Of a DNA stretch of 64,000 nucleotides, positions 38,901-46,770 are shown piece after piece. The notes below the pieces were generated by a model. The model had not been told where the DNA came from and did not search any database. It saw only the letters and a program-made list of their open reading frames with translations. The DNA lies in contig CP073214.1 of the NCBI GenBank assembly GCA_020342235.1, positions 310,001 through 374,000 of the forward strand. Direction: 5' to 3'. The translations under genes were made by a program, and so were the position numbers. The DNA is from Saccharomycopsis phalli. Its lineage: Eukaryota; Ascomycota; Saccharomycetes; Ascoideales; Saccharomycopsidaceae. How positions within the stretch are numbered: position 1 is the stretch's first letter; every line of letters begins with the position of its first letter.

Positions 38901-39075
38901 TACGGCCAAAATTATCAAGGTTGATGGTAAGAAGAGAATTGTTATTTATGCCTTAAAGGACATTAAGGCTAATGAAGAATTGACATATGATTATAAGTTT
39001 GAGAGGGAAACAAACGATGAGGAAAGAATTCAGTGTTTGTGTGGGGCGCCCGGTTGCAAGGGATTTCTTAACTAG
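35950..39075 (+). CDS. SET1: Histone H3-Lys4 methyltransferase Set1 (COMPASS)
   Basis: This 1041-residue protein is the catalytic subunit of COMPASS, which mono-, di- and trimethylates histone H3 Lys4 at active genes. An RRM-like domain lies at about 227-310 (SEVVVWNFPSGFGTKIIKSN). A charged coiled-coil stretch runs at about 318-380 and a second structured region at about 430-540. Acidic linkers follow, then the n-SET region with RVHRHEP and SRVNRAQNRRLAAD. The SET domain begins near 902 with NFARSAIHNWGLYALEPI and includes EYVGDSIR, the catalytic-site motif RFINHCCNPSC (974-984) and ELTYDYKFE. The post-SET motif CLCGAPGCKGFLN closes the protein. All cofactor and zinc residues expected from the family are visible. 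It is followed in tandem by ORC6, its neighbour in S. cerevisiae as well. Confidence 0.97.
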   Translation: MSGDRYYDDGPNGYSRRGYYRNVYDSNNGSRIGSRSGSYYRQDSSYESKYEDSRKQHSRSRGYKHGQYSNNYSGKDVYVPERAPGKSERLKSLPTGPRSSNNTFRQVWETYKSDYESRPQEDLEFEKQLHEMDPYSLIPKYPGKVLNKKADYKVIYDPELHKESRSGSQLQYRFAGQGIQAVKDPRGSIKLNFVKYCVSRKSKKTQYKGLMIPRFHYDKNSLGEPPSSEVVVWNFPSGFGTKIIKSNFSKYGEIESIEMIMDPVSATPLGVCRIKYNDGNGRQYSLAHKNALAAIEGAHSKLAFENTYVKVGLNTKSNNLLQERKKLAITFFQERKKQQLKARENLIAKQRQKEEAERKLQIERRTKELEEERRRNLKRQIKLTKSFVHPGKSVNALGVEQSPLAVDFFNQSIANSSKQEESGEIKLQVPESIINIINRRPFLYFADQFFPTSIYQTRALKQRLSKYDWIKILSEAGLGFFIVFNSKKAAVRCYNDQNGKYFHKGKGYFKLCLDNSSFSQRDKEERDPVDQAASQIIKELENTFRKDIKERIIGPAVIKLLDPKNFPSLQEETDKSKEVTPKPELAVNADDIFAIGNTVPQLILPSFRKKNAESKKKKKKNDGSERKSNKNINKYIPMNRILDDEEYTAASTFEEDELLGPATKKQKTEFNKALAFYPSSEEEDEDIYQDVLSKPELVEPELAEPEPSLQPTPPDTEEEIGEGELQYRPEIGFPKTVYPDISISNELSLDDLKRLIRDNEDLELMQEVFGNVEPAKDIENTKYWCWRKSQRDLNLPAEATEPIEYLSKAVDMLTNETGSFKSEGYRKIPDSFKSEYLLHRRKVHRHEPLNTIKNEADSSNIQSSRVNRAQNRRLAADTKQILGTEIDILKLNSLNKRRKPVNFARSAIHNWGLYALEPIAANEMIIEYVGDSIRQQVAELRENKYLKSGIGSSYLFRIDENSVIDATKKGGIARFINHCCNPSCTAKIIKVDGKKRIVIYALKDIKANEELTYDYKFERETNDEERIQCLCGAPGCKGFLN

Positions 39076-39153
39076 AACGATTTTTGAGCTACAATGTTAT
39101 ATAATAATGGATGGTACTGTATTTGTTGATGTGTATACCATTCCGCTGGGCGG

Positions 39154-39159
39154 ACGCGT
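39154..39159 (+). promoter_or_regulatory. MCB (ACGCGT) upstream of ORC6
   Basis: ACGCGT in the context GGACGCGTAA lies 55 bp before the ORC6 ATG in a 138 bp intergenic region. It suggests MBF-driven G1/S transcription, as for POL12 in this window. Confidence 0.65.
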
Positions 39160-39213
39160 AAACTGATGTAAATACAAAATAAATTCTTTTTCGCTATCAA
39201 TTGATCACCTAAC

Positions 39214-40428
39214 ATGGCTACTGATATTATAATAAAGTCGTCAATTAATGATGTATTGAGCTCCAAATTAAAGAATATTGATCGCAAACTAATAGATTTA
39301 ACCTCCACGTATTATAATAAGAGTATGAAATTGATAGGTAACTTGAATCAGACAGAAGAGTTCGAGCGATTACACATTTGCTCATACTTGGCGGTAACAA
39401 GACTTCAGCAAGATTTAAATTTACCTCAACCAAGTGAAGAAAGGATTGCCTTACAGCCAAAAAGACTAAGAAAATTAATGGATCACATTGAGACGGCTCT
39501 ACTACACGCCTCTCCAGGTAAATCAAATAATACCCTGCGAAGAAATAGCCCTATGAAAGTAACGAAAATGACTCCCAAGAAAACGCCCTCAAAGTTATTG
39601 TTGGATGACGATGAATTGGGTGAAAATGACATTCAAAGCTACATTAATAGTCAAACACCCACCGGCAAGAGAAATGGTGGTAATTTGACTGCTAGTTTGA
39701 AAGTCATAGCTCAGACAGGAACTGATGTTCCTGTTAAAAGGGGAAGAGGAAGACCTCGAAAGGATGCTGTACCTGTTAAAAGAGGCCGAGGAAGACCTCG
39801 AAAAGACTCTTATTTAGCCAAATCACCAAATATATTCCAGAGTGCGCGCAAACTACAACCAGATCAGGGTACGCAGGCAGGGAAGCAGGCCAATTATTCT
39901 CCCAGAAAGTCTCCGTCAAAATATGGAAGTCCTACTAAGGAGCATATTAGCACAGCTGTTATTGTTGAAATATGCAATGTTTTTAGAATACCCACAGAGG
40001 TGTGTCATAGAATTTTAGCCACATTCCGAACACGAAAATCCAAGATAAAAGAGCAATGGGGATTTATCTGTGGCTTAATTACTGCAGTATATTTTAGGTT
40101 ATTTTCTCGTCTACTATCGGTGAGAAGTGGCCTCAGAGCAAGGTTTTACAAGCGACTACTTAAATGGCAGAGGGGAGGGCTAGCAATAGCAGATATTCAG
40201 CAGTGGCACAAACTAACCGAGTCTATAATAGTAGAAGACTGGTTGAAGAACCTAGAGACTAAGAATAAGGAGGAAAATTCCAATAGAGCTATATACATTT
40301 TCTCTACTGGAGACATGATGAACCCAGAACACGACTACTTGAATAAGCATAAAACGACGGTGACATATGACGACTGGATTCAGAAAGTTCATTTTGACAT
40401 AGCGAGCCTTAAACAGATTAAATCATAG
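39214..40428 (+). CDS. ORC6: Origin recognition complex subunit 6
   Basis: This 404-residue protein has the yeast Orc6 layout. The N-terminal cyclin-box-like domain (1-100) contains ERLHICSYLAVTRL, matching the Orc6 motif CHICAYIA. A disordered basic middle (100-245) follows. The C-terminal helical domain (246-400) ends with YDDWIQKVHFDIA, as in S. cerevisiae. Orc6 is needed for Mcm2-7 loading and is a CDK target; S/T-P sites with basic neighbours occur at S112, T120, S229, S233 and S239. The middle also holds two AT-hook motifs (RGRGRPRKD, 172-184 and 186-198), encoded by a 42 bp near-tandem repeat, which S. cerevisiae Orc6 does not have to my knowledge. SET1 and ORC6 are neighbours in S. 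cerevisiae (YHR119W, YHR118C), supporting the call. Confidence 0.9.
   Translation: MATDIIIKSSINDVLSSKLKNIDRKLIDLTSTYYNKSMKLIGNLNQTEEFERLHICSYLAVTRLQQDLNLPQPSEERIALQPKRLRKLMDHIETALLHASPGKSNNTLRRNSPMKVTKMTPKKTPSKLLLDDDELGENDIQSYINSQTPTGKRNGGNLTASLKVIAQTGTDVPVKRGRGRPRKDAVPVKRGRGRPRKDSYLAKSPNIFQSARKLQPDQGTQAGKQANYSPRKSPSKYGSPTKEHISTAVIVEICNVFRIPTEVCHRILATFRTRKSKIKEQWGFICGLITAVYFRLFSRLLSVRSGLRARFYKRLLKWQRGGLAIADIQQWHKLTESIIVEDWLKNLETKNKEENSNRAIYIFSTGDMMNPEHDYLNKHKTTVTYDDWIQKVHFDIASLKQIKS
39727..39810 (+). repeat. 42 bp duplicated unit encoding two AT-hooks in ORC6
   Basis: Two tandem 42 bp units encode VPVKRGRGRPRKD twice, 14 residues apart. The DNA copies differ at a few third positions (for example AGGGGAAGA versus AGAGGCCGA), so the duplication is not very recent and the protein motif has been kept. 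Confidence 0.8.
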
Positions 40429-40606
40429 AATAGAGTTTGTGTGGTGGTATGTATTTTCAATGCTATTAAATAGAGTAAACAGGTCCGTAAAATGTGAAAG
40501 TTAAAATGCAGAATGTGCCAACAGCTATATCGAGCAATGTATTAAGCAGGAGAAATAAATTCCTTATTCAAAGGAAGTTGGCTATGATGGTTGTATAAAT
40601 GCTTGG

Positions 40607-42019
40607 TTATGAATAGGGATTACTAGGAATCTTGAATTCTTCGAAGGCGGAATTACTGAGAAGATTTCCTAGATTTGGCAACGGGTTTTTGTATAAGTCA
40701 ATATCCTTGAAATTATGAATTGGCTCATTAATATAGACCGAAGAGGTTCTATTCATCTTTTGCTTGTCTTTGTCATTCCTGCGGGATTGGATTAGAGCAG
40801 GACTCGCTAGAGACGTCAAGCTAGTTTTTATTGATGGTGTTGCGCCATCTATAATAGTTTCAAGCTGGGTAGAAGAGAAGCTTTGTGGTTTTATATTGCT
40901 AGAAATTTCTAAGTCTTCTATATCGATTAAGTTGTGTCTGTTTCTGAGAATGTTATTTGGTTTAATTCTGCAGTGATTCCCCATCAATTTATTGTAATCA
41001 TTAAAATCATCCAAATATAACGGCCCAGTGATCATAGACCCTCTTTTGGTTCTCGGTATTCCCAAAGTTTCAATTAATTCTTCTTTTGGATCTTTTATGG
41101 TAACTGGTTCGACCGCCTTAGTGTATAAGGAGTTAGTTGATACTGTCAATTCTGGGTATTCATAAATGTCAGTGTTTGGGGTTTCAAAATTCATCGATGA
41201 CATGGGTGACCTAGTCAAGATACTTTCTGGATCATCATCGGAGTACTCCAAAGATTCCCTGCTATTAAACTGTTTCATTTCCTCCTCATATTCGTTCAAG
41301 TAGGATATTATCATTCGATACTTTTCGGTCACTGGGCTAAATTTGTCTTTTCCCACAGCAAATTGATATCCTTGGATGCCCTGGGGTTTGATTGAAGGAT
41401 TTTCTGTTATTCCGGACTGGTAGAGGTATGGATTAATAGATGATTCCAAATAGGAGTTGTGTATGTCTTTTGGCACAGGCTTAGGGGGAATATCTATAGA
41501 TGTGTCTTTTGAAGTGATTTTCTGGTGCCCCAACGCGCTGATTACCTCTTTTAAAACGTCATTATTAGACTCATTGACCCATTCTTGCAATTTATGCAGA
41601 TTGATTGTTACATTGTCTGATTCATTTTCTTGGGTATTTGACAGCGTGTGAGCCTCACTAACACTGTCTTCCTGCACACTGGCCACATTCTCCTCAAAAC
41701 CTTCATATGAATCCAACTGGTCTATCAACTCTGTAATCATTACTTCGGCTGAGGATACGGGAGATGACCTCAGTGTCTTGTCTATAACACTAGTTTCATT
41801 GGGTACAGGAGGTCCGTCTAATACCAGATGCTCCCGCTGTCCTATTTGTTGATTAAGACGGCTAGAGTGTATTTTATAATTGTTAACTTCACAGGCTACC
41901 GGAATAAACATGGTAGTATTGTCGTTTCCAAAGTCATTCAAAAAGCTTCTCAAGGTCTTGTCACTATTTATCTGATCCCGGGACTTGGGATTGCTTTTCG
42001 GTTTCTTTTTCCAAAACAT
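40607..42019 (-). CDS. Disordered protein of unknown function
   Basis: This 470-residue product is rich in Ser, Asn, Asp, Glu and Pro and has no membrane segment or recognisable fold. The N-terminus is basic (MFWKKKPKSNPKSRDQ). Short parts look structured: LRSFLNDFGNDNTTMFIP (28-45), a helix at about 145-170 (INLHKLQEWVNES.NDVLKEVISAL) and VTEKYRMIISYLNEYEEEMKQF (about 232-253). Many Ser/Thr-Pro sites and the conserved-looking end FEEFKIPSNPYS suggest a regulated adaptor or scaffold. I do not recognise the family. The start is the first ATG and the long frame is clearly coding. It is convergent with ORC6 (178 bp between stops). Confidence 0.78.
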   Translation of the reverse strand: MFWKKKPKSNPKSRDQINSDKTLRSFLNDFGNDNTTMFIPVACEVNNYKIHSSRLNQQIGQREHLVLDGPPVPNETSVIDKTLRSSPVSSAEVMITELIDQLDSYEGFEENVASVQEDSVSEAHTLSNTQENESDNVTINLHKLQEWVNESNNDVLKEVISALGHQKITSKDTSIDIPPKPVPKDIHNSYLESSINPYLYQSGITENPSIKPQGIQGYQFAVGKDKFSPVTEKYRMIISYLNEYEEEMKQFNSRESLEYSDDDPESILTRSPMSSMNFETPNTDIYEYPELTVSTNSLYTKAVEPVTIKDPKEELIETLGIPRTKRGSMITGPLYLDDFNDYNKLMGNHCRIKPNNILRNRHNLIDIEDLEISSNIKPQSFSSTQLETIIDGATPSIKTSLTSLASPALIQSRRNDKDKQKMNRTSSVYINEPIHNFKDIDLYKNPLPNLGNLLSNSAFEEFKIPSNPYS

Positions 42020-42700
42020 TGTGGTTAAGCTCTAATTAACCTAACTTGTTACTGGATGTCTTCCATAAAATTGGTTGGTTGTAGTATAAGTGAATCCTAG
42101 GTATTGAGAAGTGAAGGCAAAAATCTATTGACCAGGATAAATTGCGTCACGATGCGAATAAAATTTATTTTAGTATAGGAATCAAGCTTAAATAAATTCC
42201 ATGGTAATGATTTCCCTAGTTCGGATCAAGGCATTGCTTAGATATGGGGCATTGGCATGTGTGCCTTAGTGCTTCTTCACGCAAACGGCTTCGCTGCTTC
42301 ATGACTCCAACATATACAGCGATCCATTCTAAATATATTCACAAACAAAACTTCATCCAACCTCGTGGATATTATTTGCCTCATTGCAACCAGGGTTGTT
42401 TATTCTCCACATCTCGTTTGTTTTATCTAGAAACCATTCAGTACTAGATTGTGTTTCGTCTACGATCGTCCATGCAGGCGAAGCCTTACCAAACATTTCT
42501 CAAGGCCCGACGGGAGCGGCGACGGTCATTAGAATCCATTACGGCTAACACCTGAGTCTGGCACAATTAAAAAGAGGATACGTATTTTTAACAATGTGCT
42601 AGCGGATTCAGGCTCCGAGAAACTGTGGCTATATATAGTTTCCTGTGGCACATTGAGAATTTACGCGTTAAACTTGATACTCTGTTTATATCTGACTCTT
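42020..42700. promoter_or_regulatory. Intergenic, promoter of the gene at 40607-42019
   Basis: This 681 bp gap lies between two minus-strand genes. It includes a GC-richer patch with three CGG triplets (CGGGAGCGGCGACGG near 42509) and a TATATATA-like word near 42630, close to the FAA2 3' end. No ORF with coding character, tRNA or mobile element was seen. Confidence 0.4.
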
Positions 42701-44797
42701 CTATAACTTCAAATTACGAACCACGGAACCGTCTTTATAGAGCGAAGCGATAACATCTTTAAAACGCTTGTTCGCAGGAGCTCTCTTGAGTTTAAAAGTA
42801 GGTGTTAAAGTTCCCTCCTCGATTTTCAAAGGTTGAATTCCACAGCTGAAATTGTGGATTTTTTCATAGCCCAAGATGTGCACCCCATCTTCGCTGACCA
42901 TCTTATATATGAGGTTTATTAAATCTCTTCGAATGCGAGGAATTTTTTGTATCTCAACTACCAACTCGGCGTCGCTGAGACCTGATAAACTCTTTGTCGA
43001 TTTGTCCTGGGCAAATAGCTCCTTTAACTTTATCATGTCAAATCCAATAATAGCAACCAAGAAACTCTTGGTTGAGATACCAGTGATAAAAATTTGCAGA
43101 ATAAAGGGAACTGAGCTGAGAATAATGTTCTCCAATTTCTCAGGACTGATAAACTCTCCTTGCGAAAGCTTGAAGAAATTCTTCACTCGGTCAATCACCT
43201 CCAACTCATTATTTGGCGTGAGCTTTACGACGTCCCCTGTTCTGAAGAACCCGTCTTCATCAAAGGCTTCGGCGGTCGCCTTGGGATTCTTGTAATAGTA
43301 TACAAACACAACTGGCCCTCTCAACAACAACTCACCTTTTGGAACGCCGTCCTTGGATTTGTAAGTATAATTGAGCGAGGGAACATCTCTCAAACGAAAC
43401 TCGCAGCCAATCCCAGTGGCTCCTGTCGATGATCCTCTTTCTGGAAGCTTAGCCTTAATTCCGCCTGTCCCGATGCATCCTCCAAAAGTCTCGGTCAAGC
43501 CATATCCTTGTTGACTTATGGCCCCTATTCCTCCTTCAAGAACTCTAACACCATCTGCCAGCATTGGGGCAGATCCAAATTGGAACGCACGTAAGTTTTC
43601 AAAGCCAAAATGCCGTCTGACATCCTGGACAACTTCTGGTGGAATGTTTGTTCCATCATGTGTGACAATATTATGCTTATTCAACAAAAATGTCTTGAGA
43701 TCTGCCTCCAATCTGTTTAATACTCTTGGAACCAAGGTAAGCATCGTAGGCTTGGATGCCTTGAGGTCATCATAAAAAGAGACCGGGGGAATATCAGACA
43801 GAGGGAGGGCAAGCAGAATCCCCCAAAACAAAGACCAATTGTACACCCCTCTTTGGTATATATGACCAAGAGGTAAGAAACAGAGAGATGTTAGCTTTCC
43901 ACGCCCAGGTAATGGAATTGAAAAGTGGCACGAAGCAAGCGTAAGGTATGCGGCCAACTGGTGATGGCTGTTTACTACCGCTTTTGGCTTTCCAGTGGTT
44001 CCAGAAGTAAATGAGAGAGTATAGACGTCACCGACTTCAGCTGGGGTGAGTTCTCGGGGATTCAATCTTCCAAGAGACTCGACATGGGCGAGATCATACA
44101 ATTCCAAGCCAACTTTGTTTGCCTCCTCCTTCAAGTCATCCGGGGCTCCATTCAGAGAGATAATGATAAGAAAGTCGCTGAGTTCATTTGGGAACGTCTT
44201 CTTCAAGCGAATCAAGTCTTTTATTTTCTTCTGGGTACAGAAAACCGTAACACTGTTAGTCAACTCCAAGATGAATTTGGCAGTATCAGGGTCACTTGAG
44301 TCGTATATTCCTCCACTAGTAAGATTATAAGCCTGGCACATCAAATCTACAAGTATCCATTCCACAGTGTTCGGACCCCAGAATGCAGAGATGAATCTAT
44401 GCTTCTTATCATTATTGTAGCCTGGTAACTCAGCTTTATTGTGCTTGATCTTGCTGTGGAACTCTTTATGGTTCTCAATAATTGTCAAATAGCCTGCGCC
44501 AATGGCATTCCGTTTGTCTTGGACCTCGGAATATGTAAGAAACTGATATGGCTCACCGGTTTTGCGGGATCCTAGACATTTTCCATCTGGTGCCAATGCT
44601 GCAGCATGTTCAAAACATTCAAACGAGGTGCGAACTTGTGGATGAACCTGAAGGTTATTATACTTGTCAGAGTGGTTACTTCTGAAGATAGGGGAGTGCC
44701 CAGGTTTTTCTGTATCTGGGACTGCTATATTCTCGGCGAACTCTTCAACGGGATATGTGTTGGACAAGTCCTGTGAAATGTTTAAAGCAGTGGTCAT
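42701..44797 (-). CDS. FAA2: Acyl-CoA synthetase, Faa2 type
   Basis: This 698-residue adenylate-forming enzyme activates fatty acids to acyl-CoA using ATP and CoA. The AMP-binding loop SFTSGTTGKPK is at 262-272, the second motif YGLTETFGG at 432-440, the FFRTGD motif near 526-531, and the fatty-acid signature with DRVKNFFKLSQGEFISPEKLEN follows. The architecture and length fit Faa2, the peroxisomal medium-chain enzyme, more than Faa1/Faa4. The C-terminus RNLKL is PTS1-like (Faa2 of S. cerevisiae ends in EKL), so peroxisomal location is plausible. BIM1 lies 8 kb away; FAA2 and BIM1 are adjacent in S. cerevisiae (YER015W, YER016W). CUG-clade yeasts often have several FAA2 paralogs, so one-to-one orthology is not certain. 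Confidence 0.87.
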   Translation of the reverse strand: MTTALNISQDLSNTYPVEEFAENIAVPDTEKPGHSPIFRSNHSDKYNNLQVHPQVRTSFECFEHAAALAPDGKCLGSRKTGEPYQFLTYSEVQDKRNAIGAGYLTIIENHKEFHSKIKHNKAELPGYNNDKKHRFISAFWGPNTVEWILVDLMCQAYNLTSGGIYDSSDPDTAKFILELTNSVTVFCTQKKIKDLIRLKKTFPNELSDFLIIISLNGAPDDLKEEANKVGLELYDLAHVESLGRLNPRELTPAEVGDVYTLSFTSGTTGKPKAVVNSHHQLAAYLTLASCHFSIPLPGRGKLTSLCFLPLGHIYQRGVYNWSLFWGILLALPLSDIPPVSFYDDLKASKPTMLTLVPRVLNRLEADLKTFLLNKHNIVTHDGTNIPPEVVQDVRRHFGFENLRAFQFGSAPMLADGVRVLEGGIGAISQQGYGLTETFGGCIGTGGIKAKLPERGSSTGATGIGCEFRLRDVPSLNYTYKSKDGVPKGELLLRGPVVFVYYYKNPKATAEAFDEDGFFRTGDVVKLTPNNELEVIDRVKNFFKLSQGEFISPEKLENIILSSVPFILQIFITGISTKSFLVAIIGFDMIKLKELFAQDKSTKSLSGLSDAELVVEIQKIPRIRRDLINLIYKMVSEDGVHILGYEKIHNFSCGIQPLKIEEGTLTPTFKLKRAPANKRFKDVIASLYKDGSVVRNLKL

Positions 44798-45453
44798 TTT
44801 TTTATTTTGTTGTATAATCAGCCAAAATTGACCAAAATAACAGATCTAAATACTAGATTGAAATAACCGTGTGCATTACGGCACACCTACCATAAATAAT
44901 TTGATAGTGTTGGAAACGGCCTATCGATGATCTATCTGTGTGGAGAAGCGCAACTATCCTGGCCTTATGCGTTGAACAAACTTGGCAGATAGACTGCCAA
45001 TCATAACCTGTCCTTGACGTCAGATAGTCAAAACAAAAAACCAATCAATTTTTTTCCTTAAAGATGATTAATTACAGTAAAAAAAAGCCAAGAAAGAGAC
45101 TCGATGATCGAAGAATATGGTTATACCCGACATGAAGCAATGTATTATCATGCATTATCGGCATTTACTCCAATGAGAATTGAGACAAACACAACCTTTA
45201 ACCAGTACAGATTTTAGAGATACCACTGAAATTATGCTTTCTTCTCGGATTGACTTCCCCGCCAATTCCGAATCACAGTAAACGATCCATTCATGAAGCC
45301 ATTGAGCAAAGTCCTCGTGCTTTGCTATTGACCAATCGGCCCTAGTGGCAAAAGTGTAAAAATGTAGGGTAATTGTAGCCGATCTGCACTATGAGACTTA
45401 TATTTTTCTAGACTGGATATAGGTTCATCTCCTTGGAAAGTAAGCACAGGACG
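44798..45453. promoter_or_regulatory. Divergent promoter between FAA2 and the small membrane protein gene
   Basis: This 656 bp region has no coding frame of substance. A perfect CRE (TGACGTCA) stands 218 bp from the FAA2 ATG and is listed separately. A-runs occur at 45030-45090. Confidence 0.45.
45015..45022. promoter_or_regulatory. CRE palindrome TGACGTCA upstream of FAA2
   Basis: A perfect 8 bp ATF/CREB site (CTTGACGTCAGA). The window encodes an ATF/CREB-type bZIP (58520-59755) of the Cst6/Rca1 kind, and S. cerevisiae Cst6 is linked to growth on oleate, so a role at an acyl-CoA synthetase gene would make sense. Sko1 or another CRE factor is equally possible. Confidence 0.55.
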
Positions 45454-45801
45454 ATGGCGTACGGAAACAAGAAAGAAAATTTGGACAATTTAGATACATC
45501 ACAAATCCTGTACTTGTCGCAAGAGTCCGACACTACAGCGGTTGATGCGCCCCAAGAAATTTACCACAAGAGTATTTTAGACAGTAATCAAGTGAACAAT
45601 ATTTCTGCAACCTTTTTTAGTGTGAAAAATTTTATCTTTAAGATAATTGTTCCTGTTGTCTTGTTGTCGACATTCCTTTTTATTGCAAATATTCCAACTG
45701 GAAAGCCTGCGTTCTACAGAAACCATGGAAATCGTATTTCTAATCACAATGATGGAACAAGCGCTAGCATCCTAGCGGGTGAACCATCAGTTAGTTGTTA
45801 G
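45454..45801 (+). CDS. Small single-pass membrane protein of unknown function
   Basis: This 115-residue protein starts at ATG 45454 (MAYGNKKENLDN); the frame reaches a TTG seven codons upstream that is unlikely to be used. A polar N-terminal half (1-55) is followed by one strong hydrophobic segment (about 64-81, IFKIIVPVVLLSTFLFIANI) and a short Gly/Asn/His-rich tail ending in SVSC. The predicted topology is type II or tail-anchored-like with a 30-residue tail. No family is recognised. A single membrane segment in a clean ORF with its own promoter gives moderate support. Confidence 0.5.
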   Translation: MAYGNKKENLDNLDTSQILYLSQESDTTAVDAPQEIYHKSILDSNQVNNISATFFSVKNFIFKIIVPVVLLSTFLFIANIPTGKPAFYRNHGNRISNHNDGTSASILAGEPSVSC

Positions 45802-45941
45802 GAAATGTACACTGGTTTTATATTTTGGGTATGGGAGCATTTATGTTAATTGTATAATGGTTTAATAAATAATCGGCAAATGGATTGTACTGTTGGTTGT
45901 TATCGAACTAGTTAGAGGCACATTGAAACATTTCATACAAC

Positions 45942-46397
45942 TTATTTATCATCAAGACTTAGCAGACAAGTCATTAATTCTAATTCTAACTCTTCCATCC
46001 TCTGCAACTCCAGCAATTCCTTTTCGCAAATTTCTTGCTCCGTCAATTGATACTCATTCCTCGTTAACTTCTTTTCCATTTCATCCCACTCCTGATCGTC
46101 CAAATCGCTTGATTCCTCTAATACGCCATCCTGCTCTAAAATTGTTAAGTAATAGTTCAATTCTCTATCAGACTCTAATTTTAATTGCTTCAAATCCTTT
46201 TGTTTGTCCACATCCTGTATGTCTTTAATCATTTTCACTTCACCTCCTCTGCGTTTAGAAATTACCTTAGCTCTCTCATTGTCTTGTGTTTGCCAATAAT
46301 TTTTAACAGAATTCTGATGGCTGCCATATCCGTACGCTAAATTTTTTACTTTCAGAATCCGTTTGTTATACATATTTTGTATAACCTCAGTTTTCAT
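45942..46397 (-). CDS. Acidic coiled-coil protein of unknown function
   Basis: This 151-residue product starts at ATG 46397 (the frame is open six codons further, to a GTG). A basic N-terminal part (1-60) includes the motif KNLAYGYGSHQNSVKNYW and a KRRGG run. The rest is helical and mostly acidic with heptad-like Leu/Glu spacing (about 60-145, ELNYYLTILEQDG then LLELQRMEELELELM), suggesting a coiled coil. The family is not recognised; the size and a basic head with a helical tail would suit a small complex subunit, but this is only an impression. An ACGCGT at 46420-46425 lies 23 bp upstream, a possible cell-cycle box. Confidence 0.65.
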   Translation of the reverse strand: MKTEVIQNMYNKRILKVKNLAYGYGSHQNSVKNYWQTQDNERAKVISKRRGGEVKMIKDIQDVDKQKDLKQLKLESDRELNYYLTILEQDGVLEESSDLDDQEWDEMEKKLTRNEYQLTEQEICEKELLELQRMEELELELMTCLLSLDDK

Positions 46398-46770
46398 TGT
46401 GGCGACTGTCGTCACGGTAACGCGTATCGTTATTCTCTAACCCATCCATCAACTCCGGGAAACAATCACGTGACTGTTCTAGAATAGACGTGTTCCGGGT
46501 AAGACAATTTCTACCCGGCCGGATTCCCAGCATTCAGGAAGCACTTACGACTCCCTGAATCTGCGTGATATAGATACATTTAAAAGTGCTGCTACTTCAA
46601 ACATCACTGTATCAAGATCATTGCTGATATATATCATATTAATTTCGGTGTGAAGATAATTCAGGGGAGCTTTCGATAAATACTATTCGGATACCACACT
46701 GGGTAAATCTTTTTCTTCGAGAATCTTGACAAAAAAACAAAAGAAACGAACGCCTGATTATTCAAACATC
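46398..46770. promoter_or_regulatory. Divergent promoter between the gene at 45942-46397 and MED15
   Basis: This 373 bp region holds an ACGCGT at 46420-46425, an E-box ATCACGTGAC at 46465-46474, and a perfect inverted repeat CCGGGTA/TACCCGG (46495-46501 and 46512-46518) with a 10 bp spacer. The left arm is a full CGGGTAA Reb1-like site. The cluster within 100 bp suggests a strong general-factor platform. Confidence 0.6.
46465..46474. promoter_or_regulatory. E-box ATCACGTGAC in the MED15 divergent promoter
   Basis: The same 10-mer as at 20703 and 62936, 22 bp before a CCGGGTA/TACCCGG inverted repeat. Confidence 0.55.
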
